From the NCBI GenBank assembly GCA_029204225.1, contig CM055111.1:10624785-10688784 (forward strand): a stretch of DNA of 64,000 nt, read 5' to 3'. Shown in pieces: positions 52,601 to 55,569 of the stretch. How positions within the stretch are numbered: position 1 is the first letter of the stretch; every line of letters starts with the position of its first letter. Position numbers and translations under genes: made by a program. The notes below the pieces were generated by a model. That model did no database searches. It worked only from the letters and a program-made list of their open reading frames with translations, and was not told the origin of the DNA. The DNA comes from Diphasiastrum complanatum. Taxonomy: Eukaryota; Streptophyta; Lycopodiopsida; Lycopodiales; Lycopodiaceae.

Positions 52601-53601
52601 TATGCTTGGCTTAGTAGGCAGATTTCTTGACTTTTCTGAAAGCTTTTCGTCCTTATGTATTTTTACATGTTCCATGTGAAGCCTTGCTTTAGATAGGACG
52701 TCTTCTAATCTAGAGATAGCTTGTTTTGAAGATGATGCTGGAAGCGAGCCAGAAGAATGTTCTCGATGAGTTCCCTTGGTAGTCTGTAAATTATTCGTGA
52801 ATCTTCATCTCCACTTACCCTTTCCTCCTCTCCCTTTCCAACATCTTATGTACATTCAAATTTGATAGCTTTTACTTTGGAGGTCTTTATAACTTTTAAC
52901 TATTAGTGCAACCCTCCAGATTTATGTGAAGCTTTATTCTTGTAAACGTGTGCAATTTTGTAAATTTTATTTCCACAATCATATTGTCTACTAATATCTA
53001 GAGTACATACTACATATGTAGTTGCTACCATGTGGTGTAAGTAGTTAAAGTATTTGATCATATACTCTTCATTAATTAGATGACATGCTATCTAATACTC
53101 TCATATGTCTATTCTGTCATAGCAGATAGATCCAGGTGTTCCTGTCGTGTATGCAGGCTTTGGAGCACTGATGCTCACAACTTGTATCAGCTTTTTGTCT
53201 CATTCGCAGGTACATGTGTTTTGCTTCATGCGTTTCTGGAGACTCTTACATCACTTTAAGAATATGTAGCCCATTTTTCCCTACTGAAGTCTAAGCAACA
53301 TATCCTGTCCTCCTTTCATGACATTCTCGTTGCAAATTTGTAGGTGTGGGCCTTGCAAGAGGGAAGTACTATTGTGGTTGGAGGCAAGAGCAATCGGGCC
53401 AAACTAATGTTTGAGAGAGAATTGAACGAGCTACTTGATTCAGTTCCAGAGATCATATCTAAAACTCCAAGCTACTTGTCTGATCAGAAAGACTCTTTAA
53501 TTAGATCTGAGAGGTTAGACAATATCAATGATGTAACTACAGAAAAACCCTTATTTTCATTCAAAAAGACAAATATAAAGCATACAGGCACTTCACATTA
53601 A
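9382..53601 (+). CDS. CCS1: CCS1, chloroplast cytochrome c biogenesis protein (ResB family), 5'-partial, seven exons
   Basis: Joined exons: 9382-9601, 12818-12929, 13398-13670, 27854-28116, 28798-28954, 53126-53209, 53344-53601. They give 454 residues plus stop, and phases match at every junction. CCS1 is a nuclear-encoded thylakoid membrane protein that works with plastid-encoded CcsA to deliver haem and attach it to apocytochromes such as cytochrome f in the lumen (System II). Visible membrane segments are [17 protein letters not shown] (exon 1), a His-containing helix [15 protein letters not shown] (exon 3) and [21 protein letters not shown] (exon 6). The large lumenal domain lies between the last two and includes [16 protein letters not shown] and [10 protein letters not shown]. 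The known plant protein is about 550 residues, so about 90-100 N-terminal residues (transit peptide, first membrane helix) are missing. All exons look intact, so the gene is probably functional despite very long introns. Confidence 0.93.
9602..10039 (+). other. Start of CCS1 intron, no feature recognised
   Basis: Plain AT-rich intron sequence. No coding similarity or repeat structure was seen before the dispersed repeat starting near 10040. Confidence 0.6.
10040..10545. repeat. Dispersed intron repeat with a local tandem duplication (about 193 bp unit)
   Basis: The left part repeats the sequence around copy 1A (764-973 plus 7004-7110). The block from GTTTGTGCATGTGACCTGCA (about 10168) to ATCCTACACATG (about 10342) is repeated at about 10362-10534 with few changes. 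Because it contains the unbroken site GTCCATGCTATGCATG, it serves as an empty-site reference for the copy 1A insertion. No coding potential. Its nature (non-coding transposon or old segmental repeat) is unknown. Confidence 0.75.
10813..10928. repeat. Tandem duplication of a 58-bp unit
   Basis: Two adjacent copies, 10813-10870 and 10871-10928, each starting CAACAAGAGAGTGA and ending CTCCTTC. They differ at a handful of positions and lie inside the first visible CCS1 intron. Confidence 0.8.
10929..11600. other. Intron sequence with a 34-bp tandem duplication
   Basis: An open frame at 10981-11340 (plus) has no recognised similarity. At 11384-11451 a 34-bp unit starting AAACGTC and containing CCCCACATATAGCTGATG occurs twice in tandem. 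Nothing else was recognised. Confidence 0.5.
11601..12640 (-). pseudogene. Degenerate LINE reverse transcriptase relic
   Basis: Read on the minus strand, 12420-12360 shows a decayed catalytic box, IYAENVAL where active elements have YADD. It is followed by [15 protein letters not shown], then YTYLGTLF, then [18 protein letters not shown] and [15 protein letters not shown]. This order is that of the palm/thumb and downstream part of LINE (non-LTR) reverse transcriptases. Stops and frameshifts interrupt it (for example near 12130). It sits antisense in a CCS1 intron. The 3' end of the element and a poly(A) tail were not identified. Confidence 0.7.
12818..12929 (+). CDS. CCS1: CCS1 coding exon, 37 codons
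   Basis: Short exon between the acceptor GTTGCAG (ends 12817) and a donor GTTTGC (starts 12930). The first G completes the Arg codon of the previous exon. It then encodes [20 protein letters not shown] and ends [10 protein letters not shown], matching the stromal loop between CCS1 membrane segments 2 and 3. It has no start codon and is too short to stand out as an ORF; splice phase and homology identify it. Confidence 0.88.
12930..13397 (+). other. CCS1 intron (468 bp)
   Basis: Ordinary short intron with donor GTTTGC and acceptor TTTTTGCAG. No other feature was seen. Confidence 0.8.
13398..13670 (+). CDS. CCS1: CCS1 coding exon with the conserved His-containing helix
   Basis: Phase 0 at both ends (91 codons). 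It encodes [20 protein letters not shown], a membrane helix with the conserved His in [11 protein letters not shown], then [15 protein letters not shown] and the start of the lumenal domain, ending LPSGE before the donor GTAATC. Mutational work on green-algal Ccs1 found an invariant membrane His to be essential; equating this residue with that one is inference. Confidence 0.93.
13671..14175 (+). other. Start of the 14.2-kb CCS1 intron, no feature
   Basis: AT-rich intron with no recognised repeat or coding sequence until the gypsy fragment at 14176. The whole intron runs 13671-27853 and contains pieces of families 1, 2 and 3 and a copia relic. Confidence 0.6.
14176..14835 (-). pseudogene. Gypsy RT/RNase H relic (family 1-like), 3' half
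   Basis: Minus-strand relic with a [10 protein letters not shown]-type catalytic box near 14815, [48 protein letters not shown], and [14 protein letters not shown]. It is similar to but clearly diverged from copies 1A and 1C. It retains a sense codon where those copies have an amber. It is interrupted by the family 3 LTR at 14841-15911 and continues at 15917-16150. Confidence 0.85.
14841..15911 (+). repeat. Family 3 solo LTR (1,071 bp) with 5-bp target duplication
   Basis: It starts TGTTACATACC and ends CATGTAAAA, and is flanked by CAAAC at 14836-14840 and 15912-15916. The insertion splits the RT catalytic region of a gypsy relic. A related sequence at 21876-21890 shows an LTR end TTGTAAAA (minus) directly followed by a tRNA-Met-like primer site (TGGTATCGAAGCC), which identifies this repeat as an LTR. 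The first 18 bases after T form a perfect palindrome around CC. A G14-16 run lies near 15451-15466. No coding capacity. Confidence 0.82.
15917..16150 (-). pseudogene. Gypsy RT relic, 5' half of the fragment split by the family 3 LTR
   Basis: The minus strand reads [30 protein letters not shown], and [20 protein letters not shown], with a stop near 16034. It stops exactly at the family 3 insertion and resumes at 14835. The upstream part of this RT (up to NQY) is found inverted at 16400-16959. Confidence 0.85.
16151..16400 (+). repeat. Family 3 LTR fragment (distal half)
   Basis: It matches the later part of the LTR at 14841-15911 (GGGCGCCCAT, TTGCTTGCTTCTATTCACTAG, AAGGGGGTGCTAGAT) and, in reverse, 22110-22240. 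It lies between two oppositely oriented pieces of one gypsy relic, and is one arm of a rearranged structure. Confidence 0.7.
16401..16959 (+). pseudogene. Gypsy protease/RT fragment, inverted relative to its continuation
   Basis: The plus strand reads [20 protein letters not shown], then [37 protein letters not shown], and [16 protein letters not shown], with stops and frameshifts. This is the protease-to-RT N-terminus of a family 1-like gypsy. The next expected residues (PIPHMDDLF) are found on the minus strand at 16150, so this segment has been inverted. Confidence 0.82.
16960..17443 (-). repeat. Family 3 LTR fragment (proximal half), inverted
   Basis: The reverse complement of 17443-16960 matches the start of the LTR at 14841, beginning with the same TGTTACATACC palindrome and including the repeated CCTTGGATAAGGG words. 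Together with 16151-16400 it brackets the inverted gypsy segment. Confidence 0.78.
17450..19048 (+). pseudogene. Ty1/copia pol relic (integrase to RT start)
   Basis: Plus strand. The pre-integrase motif [18 protein letters not shown] is near 17590-17640. The zinc region [18 protein letters not shown]...CQKG lies at 17805-17920. The integrase core DNGGEYLS (about 18174) leads to [19 protein letters not shown] (18240-18295). The copia RT start [11 protein letters not shown] and CKWVYKKKL lie at 18828-18915. Many stops and frameshifts. The order is integrase before RT, diagnostic of copia. It is cut off near 19048, where a minus-strand gypsy RT abuts. Confidence 0.87.
19049..19503 (-). pseudogene. 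Gypsy RT fragment
   Basis: The minus strand reads [68 protein letters not shown] and, beyond a frameshift, an [17 protein letters not shown] end. It is closest in style to the family 5 RT. The upstream end meets the family 2 LTR at about 19510; the downstream end is fused to the copia relic. Confidence 0.85.
19510..19858 (-). repeat. Family 2 LTR (3' LTR of the adjacent element)
   Basis: About 350 bp, starting TGTTACGAGC at 19858 (minus strand). It is homologous to 25844-26196, 48727-49047 and 49853-50149; shared words are GTCGGGACCCAAC, CTTGCCCTGTTGGTCG and CACTACTCACA. The distal end is diverged (CCTAACACCACAG). Confidence 0.85.
19862..20940 (-). pseudogene. Family 2 gypsy integrase and chromodomain, core deleted
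   Basis: Minus strand. The zinc region [20 protein letters not shown] lies near 20705-20790, then the first catalytic motif [27 protein letters not shown] (about 20570-20650). The sequence then jumps directly to [20 protein letters not shown], so the part with the second Asp and the Glu is deleted. The C-terminal SH3-like region ([15 protein letters not shown]) and a chromodomain ([19 protein letters not shown], about 19900-19990) follow, then directly the 3' LTR. Chromodomains of this type direct integration towards marked heterochromatin in related elements. Inactive. Confidence 0.88.
20945..21875. other. AT-rich non-coding stretch, possibly family 3 internal sequence
   Basis: No coding similarity on either strand. 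On the minus strand it follows a primer-binding site (21888-21876), so part of it may be the internal region of a non-autonomous family 3 element. This is inferred from position only. Confidence 0.4.
21876..21888 (-). other. Primer-binding site of family 3
   Basis: Reads TGGTATCGAAGCC on the minus strand, one base after an LTR end TTGTAAAA. It resembles the tRNA-Met primer sites of the other families and defines the 3' edge of the family 3 LTR. Confidence 0.6.
21890..22244 (-). repeat. Family 3 LTR, distal part, interrupted by composite 1B
   Basis: Minus-strand homologue of the end of the LTR at 14841-15911 and of 16151-16400. Its upstream continuation lies at 27586-27690, beyond composite 1B, so 1B inserted into this LTR. 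Confidence 0.75.
22249..22587 (+). repeat. 5' LTR of composite 1B, truncated
   Basis: It begins inside the LTR (AGGCCTTGGGCCC) and runs to TTCATAACT at 22587. It carries the LTR TATA motif at 22427-22440. The end GTGGCTACGTTCATAACT is shared only with the inverted LTR at 24000-24449. Confidence 0.88.
22588..22599 (+). other. Primer-binding site of 1B, first copy
   Basis: TGGTATCAGAGC directly follows the LTR end, exactly as in copy 1A. It confirms the orientation and the AACT terminus. Confidence 0.9.
22600..23608 (+). other. 1B leader, first copy
   Basis: Pyrimidine-rich stretch between the primer site and the gag start. Long open frames (22570-22965, 22713-23246) are compositional; no known domain was seen. 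The words GGCGCCC and TGCTGCCC recur many times, a low-complexity pattern shared with the second leader at 24612-25680. Confidence 0.6.
23609..24001 (+). pseudogene. 1B gag N-terminal fragment
   Basis: It opens at ATG 23609 ([14 protein letters not shown]) and continues with [40 protein letters not shown] and a Pro/Phe-rich segment ending RDRVQLAT-like. It is homologous to the start of gag in 1A and 1C, but in this copy the Pro-rich segment is in frame. It is cut off at 24001 by an inverted LTR. Confidence 0.85.
24000..24449 (-). repeat. Inverted full family 1 LTR inside composite 1B
   Basis: It reads as a complete LTR in minus orientation, with an inner end (TATGAACGTAGCC) that is the reverse complement of the end of the 5' LTR at 22587, including its private bases. 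It abuts the gag fragment on one side and a forward partial LTR on the other. Confidence 0.88.
24450..24614 (+). repeat. Partial forward LTR with primer site (second 5' end of 1B)
   Basis: 24450-24602 matches the downstream part of the LTR from GGGAATCTGTGTCAT to TTCGTAACT, followed by the primer site TGGTATCAGAGC at 24603-24614. Confidence 0.88.
24615..25680 (+). other. 1B leader, second copy, with a (TC)n tract
   Basis: Low-complexity pyrimidine-rich sequence with many repeats of GCCCTACT and TTTTCAGC-like words. A (TC)n microsatellite lies at about 25121-25149. It ends near 25680 at GACTTACGTCCTCTCCTTC, a block also found just before the gag start at 23535, so the gag is missing from here on. 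Confidence 0.6.
25844..26196 (-). repeat. Family 2 LTR within composite 1B
   Basis: 353 bp. In window orientation it runs from TGTTAGAGGTCTCAACA to GCTCGTAACA. On the minus strand it starts TGTTACGAGC and ends CTCTAACA, followed by CTGGTATT, a decayed primer site, so a little internal sequence (about 25690-25843) may remain. It interrupts 1B between leader and internal module. Confidence 0.82.
26197..26835 (+). other. Unclassified internal module of a non-autonomous element, copy 1
   Basis: It replaces gag-pol between the leader and the pol tail of 1B. One frame reads [35 protein letters not shown] and later [10 protein letters not shown]. At DNA level TCATGGGCCTT and GATACCTTGG recur several times. 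The same module, with the same peptides, is present at about 32360-32600 (plus) and 46776-47174 (minus). I know no protein family that matches; it may be degenerate coding sequence or a structural RNA region. Confidence 0.5.
26840..27126 (+). pseudogene. 1B pol tail (chromodomain-like end)
   Basis: Homologous to the last ~290 bp of pol in 1A (1338-1640) and 1C. In one frame it gives [20 protein letters not shown] and ends PGLAAV before a stop at 27124-27126. Only the end of pol survives, next to the purine tract, as is common in non-autonomous derivatives that keep 3' cis signals. Confidence 0.82.
27162..27585 (+). repeat. 3' LTR of composite 1B (424 bp)
   Basis: It starts AGCTATGGACTCGG right after the purine tract GTGTCGGGGAG (27151-27161) and ends TTCGTAACT. 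The first bases AGCTA replace the family AGTTA. Confidence 0.9.
27586..27690 (-). repeat. Family 3 LTR, proximal remainder beyond 1B
   Basis: It matches 17058-17150 (CATAACTTATGTTCTTGGATAGCCACTTC and the block AAGGGACCCTAGTAG) and completes the LTR interrupted by 1B at 22244. Confidence 0.75.
27724..27783. repeat. (GA)n microsatellite, about 60 bp, close to a 3' splice site
   Basis: Uninterrupted GA repeat ending about 70 bases before the acceptor of the next CCS1 exon at 27854. Confidence 0.97.
27854..28116 (+). CDS. CCS1: CCS1 coding exon, lumenal domain
   Basis: Acceptor AAATTTCAG, donor GTAAGTT. It encodes [49 protein letters not shown] and [10 protein letters not shown], ending in the first two bases of the Ile codon of GISILARD. 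Strongly conserved ResB lumenal sequence. Confidence 0.94.
28117..28797 (+). other. CCS1 intron (681 bp), no other feature
   Basis: Consensus donor GTAAGTTA and acceptor GTGCACAG. No repeat or coding similarity was seen. Confidence 0.8.
28798..28954 (+). CDS. CCS1: CCS1 coding exon, end of lumenal domain
   Basis: It starts with the third base of a split Ile codon, then [32 protein letters not shown]-like [21 protein letters not shown], and ends with AAG before GTCAGA. The next exon in phase begins [11 protein letters not shown], the usual plant CCS1 continuation, more than 24 kb away. Confidence 0.93.
28955..29989 (+). other. Start of the 24.2-kb CCS1 intron, no recognised feature
   Basis: AT-rich intron sequence. 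An open stretch at 29180-29389 has no known similarity. Confidence 0.6.
29990..30330. repeat. Imperfect tandem repeats of about 110 bp, three copies
   Basis: Each copy contains a block like GAGGATGATGCTTTTCC followed by CTGCAG and then TTTGATGTAAACCCTAAA, with the order AAAATCTGA/ATCCGAA, GATGATGCTTTTC, CTGCAGCC, TTTCCAAAC. Copies start near 30010, 30120 and 30225. Confidence 0.7.
30331..31099. other. Intron sequence without recognised features
   Basis: AT-rich. Minus-strand open frames at 30776-31249 show no known domain. Confidence 0.5.
31100..31293 (-). repeat. Partial family 1 LTR
   Basis: The block GGGAAAATAGTGCGCCCTCC and the end GACGCGGCGAACGTAATGAGCCAAGTCCATAACT are family 1. The region with the TATA box and LTR 3' end is missing, so this is a truncated copy in minus orientation. 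Confidence 0.82.
31294..32359 (+). pseudogene. Diverged gag-like region of a family 1-related element
   Basis: The plus-strand frame ends with [20 protein letters not shown] and [10 protein letters not shown], which resembles the family 1 gag stretch around [10 protein letters not shown] and RHAMIDPQ. The preceding 400 bp are low-complexity. A weak assignment based on the W-W spacing and context next to a family 1 LTR and the unclassified module. Confidence 0.45.
32360..32600 (+). other. Unclassified internal module, copy 2
   Basis: It repeats the peptides and DNA words of 26197-26835: GATGATACTTTACACTCATG (cf. 26251), CATTCATGGGCCTTATG, and a frame with [20 protein letters not shown]. It is closely matched by 46776-46960 on the minus strand. 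Confidence 0.5.
32640..32916 (-). pseudogene. Non-LTR-like reverse transcriptase fragment
   Basis: The minus strand reads [20 protein letters not shown] then [20 protein letters not shown] and DGIHIVGV. A (Y)xDD-T box followed by a helix and a K-C-x-x-W/SP motif is the pattern of a non-LTR or related RT palm domain. About 90 codons are preserved, ending abruptly at the truncated family 5 LTR at 32917. Family assignment is uncertain. Confidence 0.5.
32917..33191 (-). repeat. 3' LTR of family 5, distal end lost
   Basis: It matches 38908-38947 plus 44440-44672. It contains the intact sequence GTGACACCTCACTGG, the empty site of the copy 1C insertion. Confidence 0.9.
33268..33829 (-). pseudogene. 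Family 5 integrase C-terminus and truncated chromodomain-like end
   Basis: The minus strand reads [34 protein letters not shown], then [15 protein letters not shown] and a short acidic end. This is the SH3-like GPF/FHVS region and the beginning of a chromodomain-like segment. A frameshift separates it from the integrase core at 33830. The homologous piece at 44782-45078 has the same end. Confidence 0.85.
33830..35098 (-). pseudogene. Family 5 RT end, RNase H remnant and integrase
   Basis: It starts at [16 protein letters not shown] with the catalytic box [11 protein letters not shown]. The RT connection is intact ([20 protein letters not shown]). RNase H begins [11 protein letters not shown] but is deleted after a few residues, leaping to [11 protein letters not shown]. 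The integrase zinc region (H...H in [14 protein letters not shown] in KCDQC) and catalytic motifs ([24 protein letters not shown]) follow. The RNase H deletion and frameshifts make it defective. Confidence 0.88.
35083..37116 (-). pseudogene. Family 5 gag, protease and N-terminal RT (677-codon frame)
   Basis: Start ATG at 37116. Residues 40-200 are the gag domain ([23 protein letters not shown]). A Lys-rich segment is followed by the zinc knuckle [14 protein letters not shown] near residue 274. The protease motif [12 protein letters not shown] is near 347 and VILGYEWF further on. The RT start has [13 protein letters not shown] and [13 protein letters not shown] near 641. It then goes out of frame around 35100 at the point where the downstream frame takes over. 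It is one of the longest uninterrupted frames of the window, so the copy is not ancient. Confidence 0.9.
37117..38645 (-). other. Family 5 leader with (GA)n and C-rich tracts
   Basis: Non-coding region between primer site and gag. It contains a C-rich run at about 37527-37552 and a GA microsatellite at 37641-37674. No tRNA-like or coding feature was seen. Confidence 0.6.
38646..38657 (-). other. Primer-binding site of family 5
   Basis: TGGTATCAGAGC on the minus strand, directly next to the 5' LTR end. Same tRNA-Met type as family 1. Confidence 0.85.
38658..38947 (-). repeat. 5' LTR of family 5, distal part
   Basis: It continues at 44440 beyond copy 1C. It contains a small direct duplication, TACACTAGTGAGAGCCCAGCAGG repeated in tandem at about 38870-38900, and ends with GACAC (38943-38947), the left target duplication of 1C. 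Confidence 0.85.
38948..39365 (-). repeat. 3' LTR of copy 1C (418 bp, full length)
   Basis: It starts AGTTACGAA and ends CCATAACT in window orientation, with the TATA motif at about 39098-39110. Nearly identical to 6581-6998. Confidence 0.94.
39400..41085 (-). pseudogene. Copy 1C integrase and chromodomain-like C-terminus
   Basis: The frame 39444-41033 covers the integrase zinc region ([12 protein letters not shown] ... CLRNK), the core ([30 protein letters not shown]) and [20 protein letters not shown], without the 25-bp deletion of copy 1A. It continues through [11 protein letters not shown] to DVFHV, where the frame shifts as in 1A, so the chromodomain-like end lies in another frame. Confidence 0.9.
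41088..41411 (-). pseudogene. Copy 1C RNase H with the same amber codon
   Basis: Same as in 1[38 protein letters not shown], ending DIIIDH-TAG at 41088-41090. It begins out of frame with the RT frame upstream. Confidence 0.9.
41377..43560 (-). pseudogene. Copy 1C gag (C-terminal part), protease and RT in one 727-codon frame
   Basis: Uninterrupted. Gag core [10 protein letters not shown] at the start; zinc knuckle [14 protein letters not shown] near residue 185; protease [11 protein letters not shown] near 282 and [10 protein letters not shown] with [13 protein letters not shown] near 557 and VYFDDIL near 622; RT connection up to [10 protein letters not shown]. It shows that family 1 encodes gag, protease and RT in one frame and that the 8-bp gap in 1A is a secondary deletion. 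It ends prematurely (APSVDS) through a lesion shared with 1A. Confidence 0.92.
43561..43982 (-). pseudogene. Copy 1C gag N-terminus
   Basis: ATG at 43982-43980. It carries a 27-bp in-frame deletion relative to 1A (removing the segment around [10 protein letters not shown]) and the same frame break in the C-run of the Pro-rich segment. Confidence 0.85.
43983..44439 (-). other. Copy 1C leader fused to the end of its 5' LTR
   Basis: The leader matches 1A (5902-6305) up to CAGTCAGGGAA (about 44383), then joins directly to AGTAACTGTAAATG of the LTR. A short AACTGT-type microhomology at the junction suggests a deletion by end joining or template switching. Confidence 0.75.
44440..44672 (-). repeat. 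5' LTR of family 5, proximal part (shared with a second element)
   Basis: It completes the LTR after the 1C insertion and ends ...CATGACA at 44672, which is the LTR start on the minus strand. Instead of flanking host DNA, the sequence continues into another family 5 pol end. Confidence 0.85.
44673..45087 (-). pseudogene. 3' end of a second family 5 element
   Basis: Near-identical to 33192-33585: purine tract, non-coding spacer, then the frame with [20 protein letters not shown] and [10 protein letters not shown]. It retains a short segment (GKHYKLS) that the other copy lacks. It is cut at 45087, where tandem repeats start. Confidence 0.88.
45088..45415. repeat. Minisatellite, about six units of 50-60 bp
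   Basis: Unit pattern: CATTTCTCCCAAAAAC, TGTGGTCTT, AGAGCTTG(A/T)CACTCTT, CTGGTGAGCATTCA. About six imperfect tandem copies from 45088 to 45415, with two shorter ones. Confidence 0.88.
45416..46110. other. Non-coding sequence with homopolymers; no gene seen
   Basis: Contains a poly-T/poly-A pair near 45980-46010 that could fold back, and three GCGCCC-type repeats at 46010-46070. No coding similarity. Confidence 0.5.
46111..46690. repeat. Field of GAACCGT / ACGGTTC inverted motifs
   Basis: More than fifteen copies of ACGGTTC or its complement GAACCGT, often paired head to head (ACCGTACGGT, TACCACGGTTCATGAACCGTGGTA) and interspersed with runs of TTAATTAA. No coding potential. It can form many alternative hairpins. 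I do not recognise the family. Confidence 0.75.
46776..47174 (-). other. Unclassified internal module, copy 3
   Basis: The minus strand reads [38 protein letters not shown], and further down [17 protein letters not shown] and [20 protein letters not shown]. It is homologous to 26270-26480 and 32360-32520. It is cut by the family 4 LTR at 47175. Confidence 0.5.
47175..48332 (+). repeat. Family 4 5' LTR and leader (LTR end uncertain)
   Basis: It begins TGTTAGAGCCCGG with a hairpin (TGTTAGAG paired with CTCTAACA, 47175-47200). A possible LTR end is ...TTGTGACA at about 47627, followed by ATTGGTA; the primer site is unclear. The leader is T-rich. No 3' LTR of this family was found in the window. 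Confidence 0.5.
48333..48726 (+). pseudogene. Family 4 gag, first part
   Basis: ATG 48333 ([20 protein letters not shown]). After a frameshift near 48475 it continues [35 protein letters not shown] and [14 protein letters not shown]. It is interrupted by the family 2 element and resumes in frame at 50155. Confidence 0.78.
48727..49047 (+). repeat. 5' LTR of the family 2 insertion
   Basis: It starts TGTTGCGAG, lacks about 20 bp present in 25844-26196, and ends GAGACCTCTAACA, followed by CTGGTATCAAAGCC. Confidence 0.87.
49260..49852 (+). pseudogene. RT fragment of the family 2 insertion
   Basis: It reads DVFDRRFTA-like then [18 protein letters not shown]-type linker, and from 49557 [74 protein letters not shown], ending at the LTR. 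The YxDD equivalent is FLDD. Truncated after the palm domain. Confidence 0.88.
49853..50149 (+). repeat. 3' LTR of the family 2 insertion, 5'-truncated
   Basis: It starts at CAGGGTCGTGTTCAGCG and runs to GAGACATCTAACA. Nearly identical to 48774-49047. Confidence 0.87.
50155..51110 (+). pseudogene. Family 4 gag, second part, with degenerate zinc knuckle
   Basis: It continues [33 protein letters not shown] and [19 protein letters not shown], a typical retrotransposon gag domain, with stops. Around 50780-50830 one frame reads [15 protein letters not shown], a zinc knuckle with spacing C-x(n)-H-x4-C. No protease or RT follows, so either the element was gag-only or the rest is lost. Confidence 0.72.
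51111..53125 (+). other. End of the 24.2-kb CCS1 intron; no recognised feature
   Basis: Mixed AT-rich sequence without coding similarity. It ends with the acceptor TCATAGCAG at 53125. Confidence 0.55.
53126..53209 (+). CDS. CCS1: CCS1 coding exon, last membrane helix
   Basis: 28 codons, phase 0: [20 protein letters not shown] followed by ISFLSHSQ, with donor CAG|GTACAT. The conserved His of SHSQ-W lies at its end. It is too short and startless to appear as a free ORF. Confidence 0.93.
53344..53601 (+). CDS. CCS1: CCS1 terminal coding exon
   Basis: It starts [20 protein letters not shown], the conserved end of plant CCS1, then a variable acidic/basic tail to the stop at 53599-53601. An AATAAA overlaps the stop (53600-53605). 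The intron before it is 134 bp. Confidence 0.93.
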   Translation: MWALQEGSTIVVGGKSNRAKLMFERELNELLDSVPEIISKTPSYLSDQKDSLIRSERLDNINDVTTEKPLFSFKKTNIKHTGTSH

Positions 53602-54189
53602 TAAAATTGTATGCATGGTTCAAGGTTTATTCTTCATGTGAACTTTCTTCTTTGTTCACATATCAGTTTGTGAAAAAGTTTCATAGATAATGTCTCAATG
53701 ATCTGGTGCATTCCTTTGGAAGAATTCAAAGCTATCACTGTCTACCATGTACAAAGAAGTCTTAATGCTAATAAATCTTAATGAAAAATCTTTTGATTCC
53801 AATTTCTATCAATCATGGAAGCAAGATTTGTGGCATTGATGAACTTCTCAATATTATGATTTAATGTATTTTCAGAATGAGCGTGACAGTGGCTCACATC
53901 AATACAGATTAGAATGCTGTAAATTTTGCACTATCTAGAAACAGACCTCTTTTTAATAAGCTTTAACCAAACTCAAAGGAATCCATTGTGTTTGGGAAAA
54001 CTATCATATCTTTTTTTTGTTTTCAAGGTTTTGTGTTCTCATGATCATATCTAAAAACTCAAGTGCACATTTAAATTTTTGCATGGTTGAAAAGAAGAAA
54101 ATCATGCCTTAGACACATGCTAATCAGCTACCTTGGAACGTTCCTGGTCGGAACGATATTCATAAAAATTTAATTATTTTAATTATTCA
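53602..54189 (+). other. CCS1 3' UTR and flank
   Basis: T-rich sequence downstream of the stop. No second gene was seen. The true cleavage site cannot be placed. Confidence 0.5.
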
Positions 54190-55395
54190 ATGAATTAAAT
54201 CCTTTGTAAAGAAAACGTCGACAATACAATTGTCTATTAGGAAGGCATTCCACAAGCATAAGAGATTTTTATCGATATTGTACCACCCTTCCGACTTTTT
54301 ATTTGCCCATAACCATTTGTTCCCGCTTGAAACTCAAAAGCATCTTATTAGAATGTTTGAAAGCATAAGTAATGGATTTATTCATGATAGGTTTCAACCC
54401 ATCAGTGCCATCTAAAGGTATGTTTTCATAGCATTTAGAAATATCTGCAACCCATACATTGGTAATCTTTGATGGTAGATTGAGATAAAAATCAATCGAG
54501 GACTCGCACTGCCAAAGAAAACATGTATCCACATTTAGGATACCCTTGTATGTTTTTGCGTTAAGGCCTGCACCCTCCTTGAGGAATGGTGACAACATTC
54601 CCTATTAGGAATTTTGCGAGTTTAGTAAAGCAACAGTCATGCGCATTGATAATCCATCTAAAAGTTTCCTTGTGGGCTTTGTACGTACATAGTAGATATG
54701 GCAAAGAGTCGTTCCCCAAGAAGATGTTGGGTAAAAACCCAATTAGCTTTTCCATGACATATGTGATAGTTTCCGTAACTGAGTTTTCTTGATCATTAGG
54801 AAAGGGGCTGAAGTCAGGACTGTTAAGTCTATCTAGGGCAAGCTTCCGTACAAGGTACATATGAAACTGGGATTGTGTTGTGCCTTGTCAATGCCATTGA
54901 TGTAGAGCAAATTTGTGAGCCATTGTCTTTCTTTAGTAGTTTGTATTTTTGTAGTTGTGTCCTTATTGCCATATAGTCAGGTTCTTTTTTTAATGATTTC
55001 CATGACAATGCTTTTAAAAAAAGTCGCATGTTCCCTTATTGTTTCTTCATTCAAATGTTCATGCGTAGGCAAGAGCTTGATTAATTTGAACCATCCATCA
55101 TAAAGTTCAGAAGCCACCTCATTCACATTATTCTTTTTCAAGGTAATATGATTGAGACCCATCTCTCAGATTTACGTAAAATTGGTTTTTTAACAATATT
55201 GCTATCCGTAGAAATAACATGCCCAAATTTTTTTGCAACAAAGTTCTTGAATCTATTAAGAGATAAACGTTCACACGAATGTAAGCTTTCTATGTCAAAA
55301 TCACAGAAAACATCAAAGGGAAAATACCAATCACTTTTGACACTTGGTAGGTAAGTCCAACCGAACGTAAGAGTCATGAAAGCGTTCATCTACAA
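54190..55395 (-). pseudogene. Reverse-transcriptase-like region of an unclassified element
   Basis: Minus strand, with several frameshifts. In order: FGWTYLPSVKSDWYFPFD (about 55365), EVASELYDGWFKLIKLLP, YMAIRTQLQKYKLLKKDNG, LLCTYKAHKETFRWIINAHD, AKFLIGNVVTIPQGG, then KITNVWVADISKCYENIPLD (about 54430-54490) and a following WYNIDK-NLLCLWNAFLIDN. K-x-FRxI followed about 90 residues later by a D-x-x-K-C-Y-x-x-I motif resembles fingers motif 2 and palm motif A of Penelope/telomerase-like RTs. The catalytic DD box was not found, so the copy is truncated. This is my reading; family uncertain. Confidence 0.45.
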
Positions 55396-55569
55396 CAGCG
55401 AATAGTCTGAATAAAACATGAGCGTAAAAAGTCTTCACATGGATTGCTTCAAATACTCATAGATGTAAAAAAGAGCTCCCTGAATCACTGCTAGTGGTCA
55501 GCTGAAGACGTCCTGTCGGTGAGATACTGACTTCTCTCATTTCTGTCCTTTCCCCATCCTGCACATCGA

